Below the pieces are notes generated by a model that made no database searches, was not told the DNA's origin, and saw only the letters and a list, made by a program, of their open reading frames with translations. Of a stretch of 11,216 nucleotides of DNA, positions 6,078 to 11,216 are shown one piece after another (within the stretch, counting starts at the first letter, position 1; every line of letters begins with the position of its first letter). A program made the translations under genes and the position numbers. The stretch comes from Pseudomonadota bacterium (GTDB lineage Bacteria > Pseudomonadota > Gammaproteobacteria > Steroidobacterales > Steroidobacteraceae): positions 1 through 11,216 of the forward strand of contig JAEYUC010000090.1 of the NCBI GenBank assembly GCA_023433705.1, written 5' to 3'.

Positions 6078-7865
6078 TCAGTAGGTCCGCGCCTTCGGCG
6101 GAATCGGCTCGACGTCCTGCGTGAGCGTGTTCATGTGAACCGGGCGATAGTCGATGCGCGTCTTGCCCGCGTCGTCAACCCAGCACAACGTGTGCTTGTG
6201 CCAGTTCGCGTCATCGCGCTCCTTGAAGTCCTCGCGTGCATGCGCACCGCGGCTTTCCTTGCGATTCTCGGCGGAGACGATGGTCGCCGTCGCCTGGCCG
6301 AGCAGGTTCTCGAGTTCCATGGTCTCGACGAGGTCGGTATTCCAGATGAGGCTGCGATCCGTGACGCGCACGTCGGCGAACGACGAGTGCGTCTTCGCGA
6401 GCGCTTCGACACCTTCCTTCAAGGTCGGCCCGGTACGGAAGACGGCCGCATCGCGCTGCATGGTCTTCTGCATCTCCAGTCGGACCTCGGCGGTCGCACG
6501 CGCGCCCTTCGCATTGCGCAGGCGGTCGAGTCGCGCGACGGCGAAATCGCCGGCGTCTTTCGCGAACGGTGCATGAGGCTGGCCCGGCTTGATCACCGTG
6601 GCCGCGTGACGCCCGGCCTCGCGGCCGAACACCACGAGATCGAGCAGCGAGTTGCTGCCGAGTCGATTCGCACCGTGCACCGAGACGCAGGCGGCTTCAC
6701 CGACGGCCATGAGTCCCGGCACCACGGTGTCGGGATTGCCGTCCTTCATCGTGACGACTTCGCCGTGCACGTTGCAGGGAATTCCGCCCATGTTGTAGTG
6801 CACCGTGGGCAGCACCGGGATCGGATCCTTGTTGACGTCGACACCCGCGAAGATGCGCGCGGTCTCGGCGATGCCGGGCAGGCGCGCATGGATGACCTCG
6901 GGCCCGAGATGCTCGAGGTGTAGATAGATGTGGTCCTTGTGCTTGCCGACCCCGCGGCCCTCGCGGATCTCGATGGTCATCGAGCGCGAGACGACGTCGC
7001 GCGAGGCGAGATCCTTCGCGTTCGGCGCGTAACGCTCCATGAAGCGCTCGCCCTCGGAGTTGGTCAGGTAACCACCCTCGCCGCGCGAGCCTTCCGTGAT
7101 CAGGCAGCCCGACCCGTAGATGCCCGTGGGGTGGAACTGCACGAACTCCATGTCCTGCAGCGGCAGTCCGGCGCGCAGCGCCATGCCGCCGCCGTCGCCC
7201 GTGCAGGTGTGCGCGGAGGTGCAGGAGAAATACGCGCGGCCGTAGCCGCCGGTCGCGAGGATCACCGTGTGCGCGCGGTAGCGATGCAGACGGCCCGTGG
7301 CCATGTCGAGCGCGACCACGCCGCGGCAGGCGCCGTCCTGCATGATGAGATCGAGCGCGAAGTATTCGACGAAGAACTCGGCGTGATGCTTGATCGACTG
7401 CTGGTAGAGCGTGTGCAGCATCGCGTGGCCGGTGCGATCCGCCGCCGCGCAGGTGCGATGCGCGGTGCCCTTGCCGTAGTGCGTCGTCATGCCGCCGAAG
7501 GGCCGCTGGTAGATACGTCCGTCAGCCGTGCGCGAGAACGGCACGCCGTAGTGCTCGAGTTCGATGACCGCGGCCGGCGCTTCCTTGCACATGAACTCGA
7601 TGGCGTCCTGGTCACCGAGCCAGTCCGAGCCCTTGATCGTGTCGTAGAAATGGAAACGCCAGTCGTCCTCGCCCATGTTGCCGAGCGCGGCGGAGATGCC
7701 GCCCTGCGCCGCCACCGTGTGGCTGCGGGTCGGGAACACCTTGGTCAGGCAGGCGGTAGATAGTCCGGCCTCGGCGAGACCGAGGGTCGCACGCAAACCG
7801 GCGCCGCCGGCGCCGACCACGACGACGTCGTAGGTGTGATCGATGAATTCGTATTCTTTGGTCAT
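6078..7865 (-). CDS. sdhA: Succinate dehydrogenase flavoprotein subunit SdhA
   Basis: Catalytic subunit of complex II, oxidising succinate to fumarate in the TCA cycle at the cytoplasmic face of the membrane. The protein has 595 residues. The Rossmann FAD motif is VVVGAGGAG (15-23). The covalent FAD histidine is His49 in PTRSHTVAAQGG. Substrate-site residues by homology include His245 (QFHPTGIYGSG), Arg289 (ASRDVVSRS), His356 (PTVHYNMGG) and Arg401 (HGANRLGSNSLLDLVVFGR). The open frame continues upstream to 8168, but the extension runs through sdhD in another frame and lacks family similarity; ATG at 7865, overlapping the sdhD stop as ATGA, gives the standard N-terminus MTKEYEFIDHTYDVVVVG. 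Its flavinylation probably depends on the SdhE and DUF1674-type factors encoded at the two ends of the same cluster. Confidence 0.98.
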   Translation of the reverse strand: MTKEYEFIDHTYDVVVVGAGGAGLRATLGLAEAGLSTACLTKVFPTRSHTVAAQGGISAALGNMGEDDWRFHFYDTIKGSDWLGDQDAIEFMCKEAPAAVIELEHYGVPFSRTADGRIYQRPFGGMTTHYGKGTAHRTCAAADRTGHAMLHTLYQQSIKHHAEFFVEYFALDLIMQDGACRGVVALDMATGRLHRYRAHTVILATGGYGRAYFSCTSAHTCTGDGGGMALRAGLPLQDMEFVQFHPTGIYGSGCLITEGSRGEGGYLTNSEGERFMERYAPNAKDLASRDVVSRSMTIEIREGRGVGKHKDHIYLHLEHLGPEVIHARLPGIAETARIFAGVDVNKDPIPVLPTVHYNMGGIPCNVHGEVVTMKDGNPDTVVPGLMAVGEAACVSVHGANRLGSNSLLDLVVFGREAGRHAATVIKPGQPHAPFAKDAGDFAVARLDRLRNAKGARATAEVRLEMQKTMQRDAAVFRTGPTLKEGVEALAKTHSSFADVRVTDRSLIWNTDLVETMELENLLGQATATIVSAENRKESRGAHAREDFKERDDANWHKHTLCWVDDAGKTRIDYRPVHMNTLTQDVEPIPPKARTY

Positions 7866-8236
7866 AACGCGAGCACGAGGATGGCGAAGACGCCGACGGC
7901 GGCCGCGGCCACGTGCACGAAGATCGAGGAGATCAGAAGGAGAGTCTTGGCGCCCTTGTCGTGCACGTAGTCTTCGATGACCACCTGGACGCCGAGCTTC
8001 GAGTGCCACGCGAGCGTGAGGATCAGCAGGATCGCGATCAACGCAGGCCACGGCTGCGACAGCCAGGCGCGCATTTCTTCGTAGGATTGCAGCGAGTGCC
8101 CGAGCAGGCTGATGACGAACGACACCGTCAACGGGATCAGCGCGACGGCGGTCAATCGCTGCACCCACCAGTGGCCGACGCCCTCACCGGCCGCGCCGCG
8201 ACCCAATACCTTGCCGAGCGGAGTACGCAGGCTCAT
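7862..8236 (-). CDS. sdhD: Succinate dehydrogenase membrane anchor SdhD
   Basis: Hydrophobic anchor subunit of complex II (124 residues) that, with SdhC, binds haem b and ubiquinone in the inner membrane. Three hydrophobic segments are visible (about 26-47, 64-85 and 98-123). The second contains AWHSKLGVQVVIEDY, where His78 corresponds to the haem-ligand histidine and the D-Y pair (89-90) to the quinone-site residues of E. coli SdhD. The N-terminal GHWWVQRLTAVALIPL is typical of this family. ATG at 8236 overlaps the sdhC stop as ATGA, and the gene's own stop overlaps sdhA as ATGA. The frame stays open upstream, through sdhC in another frame, but that part is not SdhD-like. Confidence 0.95.
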   Translation of the reverse strand: MSLRTPLGKVLGRGAAGEGVGHWWVQRLTAVALIPLTVSFVISLLGHSLQSYEEMRAWLSQPWPALIAILLILTLAWHSKLGVQVVIEDYVHDKGAKTLLLISSIFVHVAAAAVGVFAILVLAL

Positions 8237-8631
8237 ACGGGCGACACCATGCCCATGGCACGACAGGCGAACCACAACACCGCCGCCGTGAGCAGAATCG
8301 CGGCGACTACGACGATCGCGCCACTGCGCCGCGCCTGCGCGCGCTCGAGTCCTCGGCCGGTATCCCACAGCAGGTGACGGATGCCGTTGCAGAAGTGATA
8401 GACGAACGAGAACGTGAAGCCGACGAGCAGTAGTTTGCCGACGGGACCCGACAGCAGGCGCATCGCGGTCGCGTATTGTTCGCGGCCCGAGGCGAGCGCC
8501 ATCAGCCACCACACGAAGGCGAGGAATCCCACCGTCGCCACGCACCCCGTGATCCGGTGCAGGATCGAAAGCGACATCGTGTACATGAACTTGTACACGC
8601 CGAGGTGCGGTGACAGTGGGCGGGAAGCCAT
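8233..8631 (-). CDS. sdhC: Succinate dehydrogenase cytochrome b556 subunit SdhC
   Basis: Cytochrome b subunit of the complex II membrane anchor, 132 residues. It begins with the family signature RPLSPHLGVYKFMYTMSL and contains SILHRITG (22-29), where Ser22 and Arg26 correspond to quinone-binding residues in E. coli. Three membrane segments are seen (about 28-49, 65-88 and 106-126). The second carries VYHFCNGIRHLLWD, with His79 at the haem ligand position and the conserved GIRH. ATG at 8631 starts 12 bp after the end of the upstream DUF1674 gene; AGGA lies about 10 nt before the start, within the end of that gene. It is followed by sdhD with an ATGA overlap. Confidence 0.97.
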   Translation of the reverse strand: MASRPLSPHLGVYKFMYTMSLSILHRITGCVATVGFLAFVWWLMALASGREQYATAMRLLSGPVGKLLLVGFTFSFVYHFCNGIRHLLWDTGRGLERAQARRSGAIVVVAAILLTAAVLWFACRAMGMVSPV

Positions 8632-8643
8632 CAGAACGAGTTC

Positions 8644-8802
8644 CTAGAAGTCGATGCAGCGTCCATTTCTTTCCCAGTCACCGAAACGGGTGGGTTCCGG
8701 CCCCGAGGGACCCCCGCTTTCGGCGGGTTGCGGCTCGGGTGTCGTCGACGGCTGCGCGTCCTTGGCGTTCTCGTCGGTGACTGCGGGATGGGCGTTCGGC
8801 AC
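8644..8802 (-). CDS. SDHAF4/DUF1674 family succinate dehydrogenase assembly factor
   Basis: A small, easily missed gene of about 52 codons. Its C-terminus reads GGPSGPEPTRFGDWERNGRC followed by IDF, which is the hallmark DUF1674 motif (P-E-P-T-R-[FY]-G-D-W-E-x-x-G-R) found in SDHAF4, a factor that binds flavinated SdhA in mitochondria and supports its assembly with the iron-sulfur subunit. The preceding half is Pro/Ala/Glu-rich and probably disordered, as in the family. No ATG precedes the motif nearby; the best start is GTG at 8802 (VPNAHPAVTDENAKD), with TTG at 8856 an alternative giving 70 residues. It ends 12 bp before sdhC and so is likely the first gene of the sdh operon. The motif is clear; only the start is uncertain. 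Confidence 0.85.
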   Translation of the reverse strand: MPNAHPAVTDENAKDAQPSTTPEPQPAESGGPSGPEPTRFGDWERNGRCIDF

Positions 8803-8874
8803 GGGCGCGAATTCTGCCAGAATCGCCAGTCCGCGACCAGTTGAAATCCCTGACAAAAGCCTGACGAAACAAGC
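8803..8874. promoter_or_regulatory. Divergent ygfZ / sdh intergenic region
   Basis: This 72-bp interval separates the divergent starts of ygfZ (plus) and the DUF1674-sdhCDAB operon (minus), so it must hold or overlap promoters for both. I find no convincing -35/-10 pair on either strand; TTGTCA at about 8855-8850 on the minus strand has no good -10 at 16-18 bp. The promoters may lie partly within the ygfZ 5' end or be of weak consensus. Confidence 0.4.
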
Positions 8875-9732
8875 ATGAGCAAGCCCATCGACATCGATCT
8901 TGGTGCAGGCGACGGCGCACTGGCCGTGCTCGCGTTTCGCGGGCCGGACGCCGCGCGCTTTCTGCAAGGCCAGCTCTCGGCGGAAATCGAAAAGCTCGAC
9001 GTCGGCAGGAGCACGCTCGCCGGCCTGCACAACCCACAGGGACGCGTGATCGCCGTGCTCGCCCTCGTCCGTTCCGCGGCCGACGAACTGTTCGCGGTGT
9101 TGCCCGCCGAGCTCGTCACGGACGTCTTGACGCGCCTGCGCAAGTACATCCTGCGCGCCAAGGTGCGCATCGATGATGTATCGACGAGCGTGCGCGTGCT
9201 CGGGTGCGCGAGTCCACCGCCGGCCGCACTGGCATCGATCGACTGGAGCGGACGATGGATCGTCCTCGCGAACGCCGACGACGGTTTCGAGCCGGGCGAG
9301 CTCACGCGCGCGGACTGGGAAGCGCGGGACGTGCTCGCGGGAATTCCGCAGGTCTACACAGCGACCCGGGAGACTTTCGTCTCCCAGATGCTGAATCTCG
9401 ACTTGTCAGGCGCGATCGCCTTCGACAAGGGGTGTTACACGGGACAGGAAGTCATCGCGCGCGCTCACTACCGGGGGCGAGTCAAGCGCCGGATGCAGCG
9501 CTGGCGATACACGGGCGATGAGACACCGCGTCCGGGCGATGCGGCCCGCGGCCCGGACAGTCGATCCCTCGTGATCGTGCGCGCGGCCCTGACCGCGGAG
9601 GGCTCATGGGAAATCCTCGCAGTGGGCAACTACTCCGCCGTGAGCGAGGACGCTTCGCACGCCCCGGCTGAAGGAGACGCCGGAATCCGGCTCGAAGGCC
9701 CGCTGCCGCTTCCCTACGCGCTGCCTGACTAA
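8875..9732 (+). CDS. ygfZ: YgfZ folate-binding iron-sulfur cluster maintenance protein
   Basis: YgfZ (IBA57/COG0354 family) is a tetrahydrofolate-binding relative of the GcvT protein needed for activity or repair of certain Fe-S enzymes. The protein has 285 residues. The N-terminal domain has FRGPDAARFLQGQLSAEI (21-38) and the LHNPQGRVIAVL stretch (51-62), as in the family. The diagnostic motif KGCYTGQEV (185-193) with the conserved cysteine Cys187 is present, followed by ARAHYRGRVKRRM. No signal peptide or membrane segment is seen. ATG at 8875 gives a normal N-terminus. It is the only plus-strand gene, divergent from the sdh operon. Its neighbourhood with an Fe-S enzyme and two flavinylation factors suggests a shared role in complex II maturation, though general Fe-S roles are known for the family. 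Confidence 0.95.
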   Translation: MSKPIDIDLGAGDGALAVLAFRGPDAARFLQGQLSAEIEKLDVGRSTLAGLHNPQGRVIAVLALVRSAADELFAVLPAELVTDVLTRLRKYILRAKVRIDDVSTSVRVLGCASPPPAALASIDWSGRWIVLANADDGFEPGELTRADWEARDVLAGIPQVYTATRETFVSQMLNLDLSGAIAFDKGCYTGQEVIARAHYRGRVKRRMQRWRYTGDETPRPGDAARGPDSRSLVIVRAALTAEGSWEILAVGNYSAVSEDASHAPAEGDAGIRLEGPLPLPYALPD

Positions 9733-9741
9733 CTAGTCACT

Positions 9742-9756
9742 GCCGGCTCCGCCGGC
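9742..9756. terminator. Inverted repeat between convergent ygfZ and hydrolase genes
   Basis: GCCGGC (9742-9747), TCC, GCCGGC (9751-9756) forms a 6-bp GC stem 9 bp after the ygfZ stop. An overlapping palindrome TCCGCCGGCGGA offers an alternative fold. There is no T-run on either side, so it is at best a weak terminator or a mRNA end-stabilising structure. Confidence 0.35.
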
Positions 9757-9772
9757 GGAACCAGAAACGCGA

Positions 9773-9796
9773 GTCAGCGCGTCAGCGAGTCAGCGG
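9773..9796. repeat. Three tandem 8-bp repeats at the hydrolase 3' end
   Basis: GTCAGCG occurs at 9773-9779, 9781-9787 and 9789-9795, a period of exactly 8 bp. The repeat overlaps the hydrolase stop codon. Because 8 is not a multiple of 3, the minus-strand TGA inside each unit falls in a different frame, so all three frames are closed within 19 bp. Confidence 0.8.
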
Positions 9797-10671
9797 CGCG
9801 CGAACGACACCAGGACCTGGGCGTACTCGAGAGCGCGCGCCGGGTTCAGTATCGGATGGTTTCCTTCGAATTTGTGGCCGCGTGAATTGCGTGCGCGCTC
9901 CAGCGCGCGGTTGTAGGCCGGCGCCAGGACATCGGCATCCGACGTCATCACGAGCACGCGCTGCGAAACTTCGCCGAGGCGCGCGAGAATGTCGTAAGCG
10001 GGTTTGGTTCCCTTCGCATCCGCCTCCGCGCCCGCGGCCATCGCCTCGTAACCGAGTTCGAGATAGTCGCGCGTGTATTCGTAGACGAGGGGCAGGGTTT
10101 CCTGCGTCAACTCGAACGACGGATCCCACTCCTTCAGTGTCCGCAGCATCACGTCGAACGCGAAACTGCGATGACCGCCGTCTTCCGAAAGCTTCGGCGA
10201 GAGCCCGGCCGTCGGCGTGGTCATCTTGCGCAGTTCTTCGGGCGCGAGTCCTGGCACACCGTCGAGCACCGCGCCCGTGACCTGCGCCGGAGAAGCAAGC
10301 AGCATCTCGACCGCGATCGAAGCGGAGAACCTCCCGCCGATCACGGTGTACGGAACCGTATGCAGCGAACTGCAGGCCTCGAGGATGTCGGTCGCGTATT
10401 GCTGGACGGTCCAGTTGCGATTCTTCTTGTGCGAGCGGCCGGTGCCCGCGATGTCGAACGCGATCGCGCGGAAACCCGCGCGCGCGAGCTGCGGCATGAC
10501 GTGTTCGTACATGCGTCCACTCGCCGGCAGCCACGGCAGCAGCACGATGTCGGGTCCGGCGCCGCAGGCGCGGAAATGCAATTGCCCCGTGAGGGTGTCC
10601 GCGAAGCCGTAACGCATCGGCATCACGGCGCGGTCGTGCGGCACTCCAGTTCTTTCTCTCATCAATCCCAT
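9790..10671 (-). CDS. Alpha/beta-hydrolase-fold protein, nucleophile not conserved
   Basis: A 293-residue protein with the alpha/beta-hydrolase layout: first strands GPDIVLLPWLP (39-49), GFRAIAFDIAGTGRS (66-80), the elbow region YTVIGGRFSASIAVEML (108-124), a helical cap region (about 150-235), then VLVMTSDADVLAPAY (239-253) with candidate acid Asp245 or Asp247 and the C-terminal His272 in EGNHPILNPARALEYA. The elbow is odd: aligning G-x-S-x-G-G gives G112, G113, Arg114, F115, S116, so the nucleophile place is Arg. The oxyanion HG motif is also absent (PWLPASG). It may be a non-hydrolytic member or use Ser116/Ser118. No signal peptide. Start candidates are ATG at 10671, 10662, 10623 or 10617; the domain itself begins near MRYGFADTLTG, so the first 16-18 residues may not be translated. 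Located downstream of murI with a 61-bp gap; substrate unknown. Confidence 0.8.
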   Translation of the reverse strand: MGLMRERTGVPHDRAVMPMRYGFADTLTGQLHFRACGAGPDIVLLPWLPASGRMYEHVMPQLARAGFRAIAFDIAGTGRSHKKNRNWTVQQYATDILEACSSLHTVPYTVIGGRFSASIAVEMLLASPAQVTGAVLDGVPGLAPEELRKMTTPTAGLSPKLSEDGGHRSFAFDVMLRTLKEWDPSFELTQETLPLVYEYTRDYLELGYEAMAAGAEADAKGTKPAYDILARLGEVSQRVLVMTSDADVLAPAYNRALERARNSRGHKFEGNHPILNPARALEYAQVLVSFARR

Positions 10672-10685
10672 CCCGTTTGTCTCGA

Positions 10686-10700
10686 CCCGGCTCTGCCGGG
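10686..10700 (-). other. Inverted repeat in the murI-hydrolase gap
   Basis: CCCGGC (10686-10691), TCT, GCCGGG (10695-10700) is a perfect 6-bp GC inverted repeat, lying 14 bp upstream of the earliest hydrolase start. No T-run follows on the minus strand, so it is not a standard intrinsic terminator for murI. It could fold in the hydrolase leader. Function unknown. Confidence 0.35.
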
Positions 10701-10732
10701 GGCGCCAAGTGTAACCGTCTTATGGAAAGTGT

Positions 10733-11216
10733 CTAAAGATCGATCGTCTCGACTTCCCGCACGGCGATCGAAGACCCCAGGAAGCGCGCACCGACTCGTG
10801 CGAAACGTTCCGGACTGTCCGTCGCCATGAGGATGACGCCGCCCGCCCGGCCCGGCGCCCGCAGCAGGCCGCGATTCGCGAGGACGGCACGCGCGGCGGT
10901 CGCGGTGGTCGCGGCGGAATCGACCACGCGGCGCGCTGCGCCGAGCTGATTCGCGATCGCGGAGGCCAGCAACGGAAAATGCGTGCATCCCAGCACGACC
11001 GTGTCGACGCGCGCATCGAGGTGGGAAAGATATCGTTCGGTGACGGCCTCCACCGCTGGCCCTTCGCTCCAGCCTTCCTCCGCGAGCGCGACGAAGATCT
11101 GGCAGGCGATCTGCGTCACGACGGCGTCGGGTCGCACCTCGTGGATCGCGCGTTCGTAGGCCCCGCCCTTCACCGTGGCTTCCGTGGCGAGCACGGCGAT
11201 GCGACCACTCCTGGAG
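10733..11216 (-). CDS. murI: Glutamate racemase MurI, 5' end cut by window edge
   Basis: Glutamate racemase converts L- to D-glutamate for peptidoglycan synthesis in the cytoplasm. About the last 160 codons are in the window. The frame runs off the right edge (SRSGRIAVLATEATVKGGAY at the margin), so the start and the first catalytic cysteine are outside. Visible family signatures are VLATEATVKGGAYERAI, the ACQIFVALAEEGW segment, and VVLGCTHFPLLASAI with the second catalytic cysteine and its adjacent Thr-His. VVDSAATTATAARAVL follows, then a C-terminal tail ending VETIDL. An internal GTG at 11194 is not the start, because similarity continues upstream of it. The hydrolase-fold gene follows on the same strand after 61 bp. 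Confidence 0.95.
   Translation of the reverse strand, partial: SRSGRIAVLATEATVKGGAYERAIHEVRPDAVVTQIACQIFVALAEEGWSEGPAVEAVTERYLSHLDARVDTVVLGCTHFPLLASAIANQLGAARRVVDSAATTATAARAVLANRGLLRAPGRAGGVILMATDSPERFARVGARFLGSSIAVREVETIDL

Noticed and set aside
7866..8168. N-terminal extension of the sdhA frame by about 100 codons
   Set aside because: The extension overlaps sdhD in another frame and lacks flavoprotein similarity; the ATG at 7865 gives the conserved N-terminus.
10700..10735. Possible -35/-10 (TTTAGA, 18 bp, TACACT) before the hydrolase gene
   Set aside because: Both elements are weak matches and overlap the murI stop; not distinguishable from chance.
1..11216. CRISPR arrays, tRNA or rRNA genes, insertion sequences, phage or defence genes
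   Set aside because: No regularly spaced repeats, tRNA-like cloverleaf signals, transposase or integrase motifs were seen; the window reads as core chromosome.

Overview
The window is a gene-dense, GC-rich stretch of a gammaproteobacterial chromosome. Three things support this: an rpoE-rseA-rseB (algU-mucA-mucB) extracytoplasmic stress operon leading into lepA, an sdhCDAB operon followed by sdhE and a ygfX/cptA-like gene, and a ygfZ gene divergent from sdh. The lineage could be near Xanthomonadales, Nevskiales or Steroidobacteraceae, but that is inference from gene order and protein character only. Nearly everything is on the minus strand; ygfZ is the only convincing plus-strand gene. I saw no tRNA, rRNA, CRISPR, insertion sequence or prophage gene.

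Layout, following transcription on the minus strand from right to left. The right edge holds the 3' part of murI (glutamate racemase), then an alpha/beta-hydrolase-fold gene whose usual nucleophile position reads Arg. ygfZ (plus strand, 8875-9732) converges on the hydrolase gene and diverges from the sdh operon. The sdh operon begins with a small, easily missed gene of the DUF1674/SDHAF4 family (8644-8802), then sdhC, sdhD, sdhA and sdhB, mostly with ATGA overlaps or very short gaps. A 161-bp interval follows that carries an imperfect tandem duplication of about 100 bp, and then sdhE and a ygfX-like membrane protein gene. So genes for two separate succinate dehydrogenase flavinylation/assembly factors (SDHAF4-like and SdhE/SDHAF2) flank the structural genes, with the iron-sulfur-related ygfZ next door.

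A sigma-E-type promoter (4313-4341) lies upstream of rpoE, which begins with GTG. Its predicted transcript would start almost exactly at a hairpin whose 3' arm contains that GTG. rpoE, rseA (anti-sigma factor), rseB (periplasmic regulator) and a small glutaredoxin-like gene are chained by ATGA, 11-nt and GTGA overlaps, and lepA follows after 73 bp, cut by the left edge. No mucC/rseC or mucD/degP gene is present between rseB and lepA.

The most unusual items are the tandem duplication at the sdhB-sdhE junction, which repeats the last five sdhB codons plus stop, a UUCG hairpin and the first codons of sdhE; the potential start-codon hairpin of rpoE; the small DUF1674 gene heading the operon; and the hydrolase without a recognisable nucleophile.
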